Positions 24,101-32,181 of a stretch of DNA of 36,764 nt are shown here, piece after piece. A model generated the notes under the pieces. The model had not been told where the DNA came from. It worked only from the letters and a program-made list of their open reading frames with translations, and searched no databases. The stretch is from a virus. A program made the position numbers and the translations under genes. The first letter of the stretch is position 1, and each line of letters opens with the position of its first letter. The stretch covers positions 1 to 36,764 of the IMG/VR virus record IMGVR_UViG_3300049919_000088, one strand, 5' to 3'.

Positions 24101-25263
24101 AGGTCTTCTTCTCCAGTATGTTTCAGAATGTAGTTGTGTATATCTGAATTAAGTTTTGGATCAGTATACCCATCATAAAATCCTGCATTAAGTGCAAGTG
24201 AGTCATAGGGGTCAATCAATACTGGAACATCGCGACCTTTCACAGATATTTGAAAATCTCGACGAGATCCCCATCCAGCTAGATTATTGTGTCTGGTTCC
24301 ATTAAACCAGATCGGCCCGTCAATATCTTCTGGGCCGTTGCCGTTTCCAGAATGCCAAAGCAGCCTATCATCTATTAGTCTACCCCTAAGCTGATTATCG
24401 TCAAGCAAACTTACCCGTGCTGGATCGATTTCCTGACCTTCAAGAAAATCCTCGAGAGCAGCGCCAGCCATGTTCTCATGAGTCTCAGGAGTAAGCCTGC
24501 CATGAGCGAGCTTGGCTTCTTTCATTCGACCATGGATCGTTTTACCGAGCTTCACTAGCGAATGAACACCGACACCAAAAGCGCCACCCAAAGCGACGTT
24601 AAGAGCAAAATCAGATGAGGTATATTTGGTCTGGTCCTGCTTATTTGAGATCATCAATGGAATCTCAGTGATCGCTTGCCCAACCGTTCCTTCGATAATA
24701 GCTGCAGTGTAGCCCTTCATGGCGATACCACGAGCAGCAAGAGTCTGCTCTGTAACAATACCTCGACTCAGCGCTCTACTAACTTTAGCACCAATCCCCA
24801 CTGCTTTGGCTCCAGTAGCGGCCTTAGCTCCCACACCAACAATAGGCAAAAAGTTAAGTGCCAGGTCAAGCGGACTAAGCAAAGACCCGATAAACCCTAC
24901 GCCAATAGCTCCAGCAGACCGCATGATCCCATCTGCCCCACCACTGAGAATAAGATTGCGATCACGCTCCTTGGTCTTGCGATCCATCAGAACAGTGTAC
25001 TCATCTATAGTAGGATCGAGAGTAAACTTGAGATCGACGCCTTCCTGCTGGGCATAGTGGTTCGCCTCACTAGCAGGAATTCTTGGGTTCAGGACAGGGT
25101 CTTCATCTTGGGCGATGTTATACTCGCTCATCCGGTAGAGCGACGCTGACGCCCGGTCGTGGAGACCCTGATCGAGGGCCGCACCATAGTAATCAGCGGC
25201 CCCATATGGTTGAGCTGCCTCACCAATCTTGGATGGGTTAACCTGTGAAAATATAAAGCTCAT
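21130..25263 (-). CDS. giant mosaic ejection protein ('polyvalent' type) with duplicated domain, ART-like, GNAT-like and zincin segments
   Basis: 1377 aa. Residues 1-280: virion-type N-terminus with Gly/Ala-rich hydrophobic helices (about 88-180). About 298-465 and 581-735: two diverged copies of an unknown domain, each with an HSG start, a PVLIDPYD/PVYIDPWD core and a DRT end. About 791-900: KIYHQTE and SKEGF resembling ADP-ribosyltransferase-like domains. About 965-1055: GAFKVMRELWPKIE and FSFSGVTQSR, possibly acetyltransferase-like. About 1150-1320: a metallopeptidase with HELTH (H1184, E1185, H1188) and a downstream Glu in DEFIAEGLSN. Linkers AKQLDQEIAAG and LTGDVGNIA each occur twice. 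It is injected with DNA and could modify host targets early. The HExxH is seen; the ART and GNAT calls are inference. Confidence 0.78.
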   Translation of the reverse strand: MSFIFSQVNPSKIGEAAQPYGAADYYGAALDQGLHDRASASLYRMSEYNIAQDEDPVLNPRIPASEANHYAQQEGVDLKFTLDPTIDEYTVLMDRKTKERDRNLILSGGADGIMRSAGAIGVGFIGSLLSPLDLALNFLPIVGVGAKAATGAKAVGIGAKVSRALSRGIVTEQTLAARGIAMKGYTAAIIEGTVGQAITEIPLMISNKQDQTKYTSSDFALNVALGGAFGVGVHSLVKLGKTIHGRMKEAKLAHGRLTPETHENMAGAALEDFLEGQEIDPARVSLLDDNQLRGRLIDDRLLWHSGNGNGPEDIDGPIWFNGTRHNNLAGWGSRRDFQISVKGRDVPVLIDPYDSLALNAGFYDGYTDPKLNSDIHNYILKHTGEEDLTFTKDGKYDNGDEAADQASELHVRLQELTLENPEIGKELTDIFLEFKSRNPEAFEKLMDESSFMLVDRTDLPINSKEKIDQEEAKAALRSMKETSVEERTANANRQLEVYKNHELQKATEKAKQLDQEIAAGKTLEDPEPYTFTGDLAHINNELKALDDEILSLEDELGDLAFELDPRLTGDVGNIASHMGGRVGFHSGLVDPGRAENAPIYFHGSDLRNKASTYYENGDFRISIDSSKIDVPVYIDPWDTFVEGFWAKYTDSQFFSELKTWSNKKVDTENFYSEGYIDMMEMERGAILQAEVLSNPKYAQELSDIWIRFKDRDPENFKKLMDITAFIIPDRTKIPKNALSKLTIDEPIDNRFAWQKQLSQWLTGDVGNIANARLQELLETPFIKNFQEAIGERKIYHQTEVNPRKISKEGFKNDYNYFSQEEGLWDGLGKNTISQKTKGLTDRLMPDPETSFPNFPDEWIPEKGGWGIRSLIDSDIPISEIVARWEKDFLDEIGDWEGSDVIVAGPIAATPDPINTSTRRLSDFDTFDQLTPEDKQLAIEGKVYKNEEEEDTLGNIATLIDDHLYVATARHSLEAEAIDISFSANGDHIQKTNIGAFKVMRELWPKIEDLISSIQQQYPGTKFSFSGVTQSRNKLFTRILKKNKIPFEIESLSDDVTEELVIFDPPTQEAKQLDQEIAAGPTDFTSIRQAEFPVPFSRWKAFLPENPPGNHTWKAEDVTYATQQFIPEYKELFDEFFELDPTLKDINMEFDPFLLKDHNAAGMYKGSEDRILIAEDYGQPSTVVHELTHASVVRRMRKDMESVGELKGLVLDGERYLASLRRYAALTENDGFRGIIEAYLKTVEHHGTQHTGGYSLASSVNVKTWERFSQRVKEPQYGLLNLDEFIAEGLSNRQFQLYLNSIKSGKETVLSKFMKMVKSIFKLEENPNSVLAQFLDGYETAIKQAGDRIDGPASLKMTKADVRDIGAPVLQQASNCIL
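22027..22060 (-). repeat. linker repeat A, copy 2 (34 bp)
   Basis: Identical at 33 of 34 bases to 23704-23737; encodes AKQLDQEIAAG at about residue 1070. The two copies are 1677 bp apart, exactly 559 codons, so loss of the segment between them would keep the reading frame. Confidence 0.85.
22958..22985 (-). repeat. linker repeat B, copy 2 (28 bp)
   Basis: Identical over 28 bases to 23540-23567; encodes LTGDVGNIA at about residue 760. Spacing between the copies is 582 bp, 194 codons, in frame, and frames the second copy of the unknown domain. Confidence 0.85.
23540..23567 (-). repeat. linker repeat B, copy 1 (28 bp)
   Basis: Partner of 22958-22985 (28/28 identical), encoding LTGDVGNIA at about residue 566. 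A weaker protein-level echo (TLGNIATLI) occurs near residue 950. Confidence 0.85.
23704..23737 (-). repeat. linker repeat A, copy 1 (34 bp)
   Basis: Partner of 22027-22060 (33/34 identical), encoding AKQLDQEIAAG at about residue 510, just after the first copy of the unknown domain. Confidence 0.85.
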
Positions 25264-27590
25264 AGTGTGAAGTTCCAGAATAGTGCTGTTGTAGTATGTC
25301 CATCCCTAAACCTTTTAGCGTCAAATTGAAGTACATTATCCGCGTGCTCAGTTCCGTCGCTATCTCTTTTGCTATAAGCTGGAAGCTTGTCAATAGGGAG
25401 CTGGAATAGTTTTCCATCTTTGTTGCGCAGGTCGATCTGTTTTCCTGTAACTGCACTAGCCACGGTTACTCGGTAAGTAAGTCCTCCTGGATCAGGGTAG
25501 TATTTGGCTGTCTTAGTGATCTGTTGGCTGATCATTTTCCTGCGTACTTTTGGATCACTTTGTTTGGAGTAGTCAGGAAACATATCTGGATCAATATCGT
25601 CTGGATGTATCTCAGTAAGAGCTATGCCCATACGTCGGCCGTAGTCTTTTAGGTCATCATCATCGTGGATCTTTCCGAACATCTCACGAGGCATCCAGAG
25701 TTCTTGCTTATATCCACTAAATGAGGTTGTATCGCGAACCTTTACTGGCGTCATGGTTGAAGTTAGGATCTGTGCGACAGCCTGTTCTGCAGCAACAGAG
25801 GCAGTTACACCGGTAGTAGCCATCTTATCTTTTGCATAGGTTTCTATTGCCCTGCGATAGCCACTAAGTTCAGCAGAGCGCTGGCCCTGTGGACCACCTA
25901 TTGAGGCAACAAACGAGGCCCATGTTGGGTTGCGATTGACCTCTCCATTTAATTTTACCCCATCGATAATACTCATTTCAGCAGTATCTTTTGCTCCACG
26001 GATTGCTCCAATATAGTCAGGCAACCAGCTTTGCTTAGCATTCTGAAAGGCAATCTGATACTCTGGCTTTACTTTTTCGACTGGAAGAGTGGTGAGATCA
26101 CTGATAGCATGGGCGCGTAATTCATCATTGGGGTACTGGTGCAAAATACTCCTAATAGTTTCTACTGCATCGTCAATAGTGCCACTATTGATCTGACCTG
26201 AATAGGTATTAGCTTGCTGCTTAGTAAGTAACAATCGTTGACCTGGAGGTTTATTCATAAAGCGAGTAGGATTTCCACCTTCGACAGTGTAGCCTTGATA
26301 CTTTAGAATCGTATTGTAGTACTGCTCACGAGTTCCAGCAGAGGCATCGACATCTGGAGGGGCATCTTGCCGCGGTGGAAGAACTCCAGGTCCATTATCT
26401 ATTCCAGTATTGGCTGAGTCCTCAATAGCTGCAATTTCTTTGGCGAGCAATTGAACTTGCTCATTGTTTTCAGTAAGCCATTGGACGCTATCTGTATCAA
26501 ATAACTTCTGATCGCGTACTAGGGCTGGTTGAATAATGGTGCTGAAAGCACGCATCTTATCTTCAGTATCTAATGTTGCTTCAAAATCAGTTGCTTTTTG
26601 CTGCTTAACCCCTGGGAGTTCTCCAGTAACAGAGCCTAGGAACTGGTGAGAAGAAACAGAAGCAAAAATAATGGCATCATCGCGCTGTTTCATAACAGCC
26701 GCTTGCTCCCCCTCGTATACCTGCTGGTAATCAGAAAGAGGGATAGATGCTTGGGCGCCAGTCTTCTGAGAAGCAATAACAGTTTTCTCACGCGCCAAAT
26801 TAAAGTCCTCCTTCAGAATGAGCGAACCTTCTTCTTTCTTTTTCTCTAGTTTGCCTAGGAGAACTTGTCTGGATTGCTCATCAAGAACTTCGCTTCCGAT
26901 AACTAATTTTTTTGCTAGTTCTGGATTCTTGTCTACCAGTGCTAGGGCAATATCTTCAGTTCTTTTTGCTACTAGTTTGCGAGCAAGCTCAGGCGCGACT
27001 TGCCCATATAGCTCCATAATAGCGATGGAATTATTTGTAAAGTTAGTGCCTAGATCTGTTGCTGCTGCTGCTGCATCTACTCCAACTGCTTGGTGGTAAG
27101 AACTTAGTGCTGTGCCCCAAGTTGTTTCCAAGCTATTGAGATCCATACCCATTTCATTTTGGGCAGTCTTCTCTGCGTTCCTGGCATATCTGCTGTCAAC
27201 AACGCCTCTAGCTTTTTCTCGAAACTGTGCAGCTGCTTCTGGGCTAGGGGCTCCTTCAGTTATAGCCTCAGCATTGGACCCGGCGGTTTCTATAAACGAT
27301 GGAAGTAATTCAGGACTAACTTGGTTGACAGGGTCTACCTCGAAGTCTGTTAGCTTACGAGCATATTCAGATAGTGCCCGATCCGTCCAAAGAATGTCTT
27401 TGCGTTCCTTTTCTGCATCTGCAATGGCATCAGCTGTTTTTTTATTTACTGCCACTCCAGTAGCTAGGTCTCCAATACCTTTTGCGAGCATGTCTAGCCC
27501 TGAATTTCCAAAAGCAGATATTCTAGCACTGGAAAGAATTGAGCCAGTTGTGGCTTCAGCAGATGAAAAGGCTTGTTGAATCTTTGCCAT
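25260..27590 (-). CDS. internal virion protein, T7 gp15-position
   Basis: 776 aa, largely helical and Ala/Glu/Lys-rich, starting MAKIQQAFSSAEATTGS. No lytic transglycosylase or other enzyme motif was seen. Size and position (after a gp14-like membrane protein, before larger ejection proteins) fit the gp15-type ejection component that forms the periplasmic part of the DNA channel. The start is joined to the upstream stop as TAATG and its own stop overlaps the next gene as ATGA. Confidence 0.72.
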   Translation of the reverse strand: MAKIQQAFSSAEATTGSILSSARISAFGNSGLDMLAKGIGDLATGVAVNKKTADAIADAEKERKDILWTDRALSEYARKLTDFEVDPVNQVSPELLPSFIETAGSNAEAITEGAPSPEAAAQFREKARGVVDSRYARNAEKTAQNEMGMDLNSLETTWGTALSSYHQAVGVDAAAAATDLGTNFTNNSIAIMELYGQVAPELARKLVAKRTEDIALALVDKNPELAKKLVIGSEVLDEQSRQVLLGKLEKKKEEGSLILKEDFNLAREKTVIASQKTGAQASIPLSDYQQVYEGEQAAVMKQRDDAIIFASVSSHQFLGSVTGELPGVKQQKATDFEATLDTEDKMRAFSTIIQPALVRDQKLFDTDSVQWLTENNEQVQLLAKEIAAIEDSANTGIDNGPGVLPPRQDAPPDVDASAGTREQYYNTILKYQGYTVEGGNPTRFMNKPPGQRLLLTKQQANTYSGQINSGTIDDAVETIRSILHQYPNDELRAHAISDLTTLPVEKVKPEYQIAFQNAKQSWLPDYIGAIRGAKDTAEMSIIDGVKLNGEVNRNPTWASFVASIGGPQGQRSAELSGYRRAIETYAKDKMATTGVTASVAAEQAVAQILTSTMTPVKVRDTTSFSGYKQELWMPREMFGKIHDDDDLKDYGRRMGIALTEIHPDDIDPDMFPDYSKQSDPKVRRKMISQQITKTAKYYPDPGGLTYRVTVASAVTGKQIDLRNKDGKLFQLPIDKLPAYSKRDSDGTEHADNVLQFDAKRFRDGHTTTALFWNFTL

Positions 27591-28072
27591 TATGGTCCTT
27601 TCTGAAGAGTTGGATATTTTGCAACAGCATCTGCACTTCCAGAAAGTAACGAAGTAGCTACTCCGAATTTTGCTGCTGTCCTTGCTTGCTTGCCTTCCAT
27701 TAGACCAAGGGTTCTTTGCTGCTCTGAGCTGGTCATGTTTAACTTTGCTTTGTAAAGAATACTTAGCTCGTCCAGGTCTTCTTGGAAATTCGTATCCTGC
27801 AGTAAGTCATTTAGCGATCCACCTGTAAGTAATCCTGAGGCAGATGCTGCTGCTTTTTGACTTGCCCGAATTCTACGGTATTTTTCACGTGTGCGGTCAA
27901 CGTCATGATCAGCCTGCTGGGACATAGCAGCCTGATTGTTTCGCTCCACTTTTGCATTGTAATCAGCCTGGTCTTCAGCTGCCTTACCTGCTTGATGAGA
28001 ACTATAGGCTGAGACCCCTACACTGACTGCGGTCAGAGCTAGGTAGATAAGTGTTGATGCTTCTAGAGCCAT
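27590..28072 (-). CDS. internal virion protein, T7 gp14-like
   Basis: 160 aa. An N-terminal hydrophobic helix (STLIYLALTAVSVGVSAY, residues about 6-23) is followed by a long Gln/Ala/Asp-rich helix (EDQADYNAKVERNNQAAMSQ) and SGLLTGGSLNDLLQDT, the usual gp14-type pattern. These proteins insert into the outer membrane as the first ejection pore. It overlaps the GNAT-like gene by 10 bases. Confidence 0.82.
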   Translation of the reverse strand: MALEASTLIYLALTAVSVGVSAYSSHQAGKAAEDQADYNAKVERNNQAAMSQQADHDVDRTREKYRRIRASQKAAASASGLLTGGSLNDLLQDTNFQEDLDELSILYKAKLNMTSSEQQRTLGLMEGKQARTAAKFGVATSLLSGSADAVAKYPTLQKGP

Positions 28073-28500
28073 TTTGCGTAAATTGCATTGTCTCGACCAT
28101 CGATCGAGTGGTTGTGTAGGATTCCCTCAAAAGTAAAACCAAGTAGCCTTGCCCACTTGTTTAGCTGATCGGTATTGTTAACATAGATCTGTATGCGCTG
28201 CATACCTACGCTAAGCAATTGGTTAGTGAGATCACGTAGAACCTTGATAACACTTAGCGAATACTTGTGTAGTTCAGGGCTTCCCATCAGCCAGCATTCG
28301 CCAACCCCTTTCCAAAGTGTAAATAGACCGAAGCAAGCAATTGGAACGTTATTGACCAGGAAAACATAAGAATAAGTTGACATGTCAAGTAACCCCTGGT
28401 TATATCCAGGCGTGTCCTCGTTTGAGATAAAATAATACAGGGATTGAAATTGATCAAACAATTCCTGTGTTAATCTTTCGACTTTAAGTGGACTACTCAT
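28063..28500 (-). CDS. GNAT-fold protein, T7 gp13-like
   Basis: 145 aa from ATG 28500; the longer reading would need a TTG start at 28506. Features: a VNNVPIACFGLF beta pair, a GVGECWLMGSPELHKYS turn in the acetyl-CoA-loop position and a C-terminal NKWARLLGFTFEGILH motif, typical of the acetyltransferase fold. Phage proteins of this sort sit between tail tube B and gp14 (T7 gp13, DUF2833). Whether it acetylates anything is unknown. It overlaps tail tube B by 8 bases. Confidence 0.78.
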   Translation of the reverse strand: MSSPLKVERLTQELFDQFQSLYYFISNEDTPGYNQGLLDMSTYSYVFLVNNVPIACFGLFTLWKGVGECWLMGSPELHKYSLSVIKVLRDLTNQLLSVGMQRIQIYVNNTDQLNKWARLLGFTFEGILHNHSIDGRDNAIYAKWL

Positions 28501-30988
28501 TGACAATAACTGTTGGCATCAGTGAGAGTATAGTACAAGGGTAGCATTGATCTTGTACAATACAAAATTGCCCATCGTAATTAAAACCTGCGTCATCTCG
28601 AAGTTGTACAAAGCCACTAAATAGATTAGGGGACTGGCCTAGAAAGGGCTCTGATTCTACGAATGAAAGTGTGTCACCTGTTTCAGGATAATTTCTCCCA
28701 TACTTCAATCCAATTGTTGCATGTAATTGAATATCTAATCGCTGGATTTTTTTAAGTTTACCTATTGATGTTCCAAATTGTGAGCCACCCTCAAGAGACA
28801 GTGTCTTAATATATGAGGTATACTTTAATCCTACATGGACAATAGATGCGGCCCATTCCAGGGTAATAGCTCCTCCAGTTACTACACGCTCAGGATGCTG
28901 AGATCCGTCTGCCATGATAGAAACCGTCTGGCCTTCTAAGTGCGTAAGACCTGTTATCGCAGTTGTAGGGGCTCCGGAATATGATTTACAGGAATCGAGA
29001 TAGATCATTCCTACCTTATCTGTATTAGATGAAGGTTGGAACTCTGGAGCAAGATATTCGTGGTAGCGCTTGGTTACTCCATTTATTGTTCGCTTAACTA
29101 TCATGTAAACCGAATCTTTATTTATAGCATTATTTGGTATGCGACAAATAGATTCAATAAACCCGCCAGGTAGCTCGTGTTGTGCCCAAGCAAAAACTTG
29201 GTGGTCTTTTTCGTAAGTAAAAGAAAGTAGTTTACCATTTGAACAACATACCCAAACAATACTGTTTGGAATTTGCTGATAGCACATAGCTACAGCGTAT
29301 CCATTATCACGAATAATGTGCTCTGCTACGACAGTTAAGTCTGAAGCAGTAAAGGAGTCTATTTCAAAGCTATAGGTCATCTCCCGCACAGATACTCCAT
29401 GCTTCTGGACAAACAGTGTGGCTGGACCAACCTTAATTGGTTGGATATTTTTACGACCCCCATAGGGAGTTTGTTGGGTAATGGAAATGTTTGTTGGTGA
29501 AAGTGGATCAGATATATTAGAGGGTTTCACCTGGAACTCTTCTCCTTGTGTACCAATCAGTAGGACAGGGCCTGATTGCATCCATCTGATTGGGTTTACT
29601 TCTCCTGTACCAACGCTGAAGTTAATACCGCTCGTATCTAAAACTTCAGCAAATTTATTTGCAGTAGAGAAACTAACAAAGTCGTCGATCATCGACATGG
29701 CGACTCTGTTCGGTTCTGCAGGAGTTCCAGCAAAGATGAGGCGCTGCTGGTGAATTGTTACTGCTTGGGGGTAATTACCTACATACCACGCACCCAGTCT
29801 CCAGTTAGTAGATTGTCCGCCACCAATAAAGGTTGTTCGGTCCTTAGGATCGAGAGGTAGTGGAGTTCCTAAGCGTACTGCTGCAGTTTTGCTATCTGTT
29901 ACTGAAGTAATCCAGCCCCAGACATTCTTCTTTCCAATGGTCATTCTGAAGTGGCGCCCTACATCTCTGCCCGCAGAAAACAGAGCCAAAGAAGATGTTA
30001 AGGTAGCAGTGATAACATTATCGGTAACAGTGAGAACCCCAGTAGTAGGAACTACGTCTGGTGCACGGTGTGAGGCTGCGAGCATTACGTCGGCACTATA
30101 TGAATCTGGTGGCGATCCTATTTGCTCTGGATACGATTGGTGTGAAGTCATATAGTACCACGTATCCTCGATCTTAATATAGGAGTAGCTTGTTTCAGTA
30201 GACCAGATAGCTAGGCTAGAGTAGGCGCTACCTGATACCCAAGTAATAACTGCTTCCTTATCAATACCAGCAAAATCTACGATATTTTGTAAGGGAATAA
30301 TGCCTAGTTTTGTTGTGCCAATATACGAAGAAACCTTAGCAATAACAAGTAATCCTTCCTCATAGTATTCTACGTGGGGATCAGGCGTAACCCCAGTATA
30401 GGTCAAAGTACTGGCAGAAAATTCAGCAACTGTCGATGTTACTATTGCTGTGTGACTATAGTTGGTAAGCCTGAGCGTATTGTTTTTATCCAGATAGTTT
30501 ACAGCGGCATATGGGCCATCCTGTATTACTGCATCAGCAAGTACCCAATTGGTATCAGAATAACGAGCAAGAGTTTTTGGAAAATGATTCTTGTGGACAA
30601 TATAGAGCACGTCTCCAGATTGGGTATAGTCGAGGTCAGCTAGCTCTGATTCTAGATAAGTTGATGTGACTACGTACGGAATACCTACTGACAGAACTAG
30701 TTCATTATTCTTGAGGAATCTAATCTTGTTTTCACTAAATTCTATAACATAGGCTTCAGCCTCGTTAAACTCAAAAGGAATCTGCCGTGTAAATTTACTG
30801 GAGTTTTGAACCTCGGCTACATAAATTGTGCCCATTCTCCTAGTCACACTTCCGTGAGGCTGAACTACAAAGTTATGGCATTTAGCTAGCCCGTTCTGAT
30901 TGCGAGAAATATCTGTACGCCCATAAACAAGTGGGCTAACCTCCCCTGAGGAGAAATTAGTTTTTAGTAGATTTGCTTTCTGTCCCAT
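28493..30988 (-). CDS. tail tubular protein B (nozzle), T7 gp12-like
   Basis: 831 aa. The N-terminus has NFSSGEVSPLVYGRTD and NFVVQPHGSVTRRMGT, hallmarks of the nozzle protein of podophages. Later come IYDD-type motifs such as RVAMSMIDDFVSF and YGGRKNIQPIKVGPATLFV. Length is normal for the family. It forms the hexameric tip of the tail that contacts fibres. It follows tail tube A with a 2-base gap. Confidence 0.92.
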   Translation of the reverse strand: MGQKANLLKTNFSSGEVSPLVYGRTDISRNQNGLAKCHNFVVQPHGSVTRRMGTIYVAEVQNSSKFTRQIPFEFNEAEAYVIEFSENKIRFLKNNELVLSVGIPYVVTSTYLESELADLDYTQSGDVLYIVHKNHFPKTLARYSDTNWVLADAVIQDGPYAAVNYLDKNNTLRLTNYSHTAIVTSTVAEFSASTLTYTGVTPDPHVEYYEEGLLVIAKVSSYIGTTKLGIIPLQNIVDFAGIDKEAVITWVSGSAYSSLAIWSTETSYSYIKIEDTWYYMTSHQSYPEQIGSPPDSYSADVMLAASHRAPDVVPTTGVLTVTDNVITATLTSSLALFSAGRDVGRHFRMTIGKKNVWGWITSVTDSKTAAVRLGTPLPLDPKDRTTFIGGGQSTNWRLGAWYVGNYPQAVTIHQQRLIFAGTPAEPNRVAMSMIDDFVSFSTANKFAEVLDTSGINFSVGTGEVNPIRWMQSGPVLLIGTQGEEFQVKPSNISDPLSPTNISITQQTPYGGRKNIQPIKVGPATLFVQKHGVSVREMTYSFEIDSFTASDLTVVAEHIIRDNGYAVAMCYQQIPNSIVWVCCSNGKLLSFTYEKDHQVFAWAQHELPGGFIESICRIPNNAINKDSVYMIVKRTINGVTKRYHEYLAPEFQPSSNTDKVGMIYLDSCKSYSGAPTTAITGLTHLEGQTVSIMADGSQHPERVVTGGAITLEWAASIVHVGLKYTSYIKTLSLEGGSQFGTSIGKLKKIQRLDIQLHATIGLKYGRNYPETGDTLSFVESEPFLGQSPNLFSGFVQLRDDAGFNYDGQFCIVQDQCYPCTILSLMPTVIVNE

Positions 30989-30990
30989 AA

Positions 30991-31581
30991 TTACGTTCCT
31001 GGGTCTCGAACATAGCGGCCTAAACTTGTGCGAGCACCTATTAAGTCATATGATTCGAAAGTAGGTTGTGAGTTTTCTGTTGACTGCACAAATTTTGCCA
31101 TTGGCATCGTATTCTTGAATCCTTGAAAAGCCTCTGCTCTCGCTGTTTCAGATTCAGTTAAATACCTAGCAAGCATATAGCCAAGATACCACTCAAGAGC
31201 TTCTGTGAATAGGGAATCTGCGTTAGTAATGTCTATAGTGTCTTCTACGTACTTCAGATAAATAATATCTGAATTAGCAAGCAAGACGCTACCTTCAACT
31301 TTATGTGGACCTGAATAGTCAACAAGCTCAACGATCCGAAGAAGATTGGATGGGAGCTGTAATTGGTAGTCATACTCAAAGGCAGGAGCTTCTGGAAGGG
31401 GGGCGAGGATGGTTCTACGAGATGCGAATCCCCAAGGGTATAGCCGCAAAACATATTGTCGAGCCTTACTGAATTCTGAATTGCAAGCCTTAGCTTCCCT
31501 AGTCCCTTCGCTTAGAGACTGTATTGTTGGAACTCCAATTTTTAGGAGTGCTCCATTGCAGATTGAAAGGTCAGTTGGCAT
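30991..31581 (-). CDS. tail tubular protein A (gatekeeper/adaptor), T7 gp11-like
   Basis: 196 aa. It starts MPTDLSICNGALLKIG and contains RQYVLRLYPWGFASRR and a YDYQLQLPSNLLRI segment, standard for gp11-type proteins that ring the portal and attach fibres. Length is typical. It is preceded by a hairpin that separates it from the capsid genes. Confidence 0.92.
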   Translation of the reverse strand: MPTDLSICNGALLKIGVPTIQSLSEGTREAKACNSEFSKARQYVLRLYPWGFASRRTILAPLPEAPAFEYDYQLQLPSNLLRIVELVDYSGPHKVEGSVLLANSDIIYLKYVEDTIDITNADSLFTEALEWYLGYMLARYLTESETARAEAFQGFKNTMPMAKFVQSTENSQPTFESYDLIGARTSLGRYVRDPGT

Positions 31582-31598
31582 GGTCTAAAAGGGAAAGC

Positions 31599-31632
31599 CA
31601 TGCACGACCAGGGCGACATCCGATCGTGCATG
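31599..31632 (-). terminator. hairpin between head and tail genes
   Basis: 9-bp perfect arms CATGCACGA (31599-31607) and TCGTGCATG (31624-31632) with a 16-base loop. On the minus strand it is followed by CTTTCCCTTTTAG. It lies in the 82-base gap after the small head protein and probably reduces read-through from the abundant capsid mRNA into tail genes. Confidence 0.6.
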
Positions 31633-31663
31633 ACAGGTTTCTCCTAAGCGATGGCAAGAGAAA

Positions 31664-32149
31664 TTAGTCGACGACGTAGAGAATCACCCCTTGGATCTCA
31701 ACAGAGTCAGAAGGATTAGCTCCCTCAAACAATGCGTAGACTTCGAGTTCTTTCTCAGTTTCGTAGTACAGGTAGGGGGTCTCTTCAAAAAGATCGACCT
31801 TACCAGCAGCAGCAACATCCAAATTGGTTGCAAGAGCATCTGGATCATCAGCCACTGTCAGTGCTTTGTCAAGATAGCCGGATCCGTCCAAAGCACGGAG
31901 ACCGACATCAAGAGTCACTGCGGCACCAAAGGCTCCGAATTTTGCATATCCGCTAATGAGGCGAGCCCCTGCTGGAAGCTGACAGAGACGGACATCGTCG
32001 TTCTGAGCAACCACCGCTGCCACAGCATCTCTCGATGCAAGGAATTGGAAGAAAGCCATACGAACACGTCCGTAAAGTTCATTCGATTTTAGAGGCGCGT
32101 GTCCTTGCGCTTCCCATTGCTTAACTTGTTTAGAATCGTGGCGAGCCAT
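31664..32149 (-). CDS. small head protein (putative capsid decoration or stabilising protein)
   Basis: 161 aa. It starts with a basic helix (MARHDSKQVKQWEAQGH), then beta-strands with Gly/Ala (LISGYAKFGAFGAAVTLDVG) and an acidic C-terminus (SDSVEIQGVILYVVD). It is directly downstream of the major capsid gene, 32 bases away, the place for decoration or head-fibre proteins in related podophages. No enzymatic motif. The family link is from position and general look. Confidence 0.65.
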   Translation of the reverse strand: MARHDSKQVKQWEAQGHAPLKSNELYGRVRMAFFQFLASRDAVAAVVAQNDDVRLCQLPAGARLISGYAKFGAFGAAVTLDVGLRALDGSGYLDKALTVADDPDALATNLDVAAAGKVDLFEETPYLYYETEKELEVYALFEGANPSDSVEIQGVILYVVD

Positions 32150-32181
32150 GATATTGATTTATGTGTTGTTTATTGTTGCGA

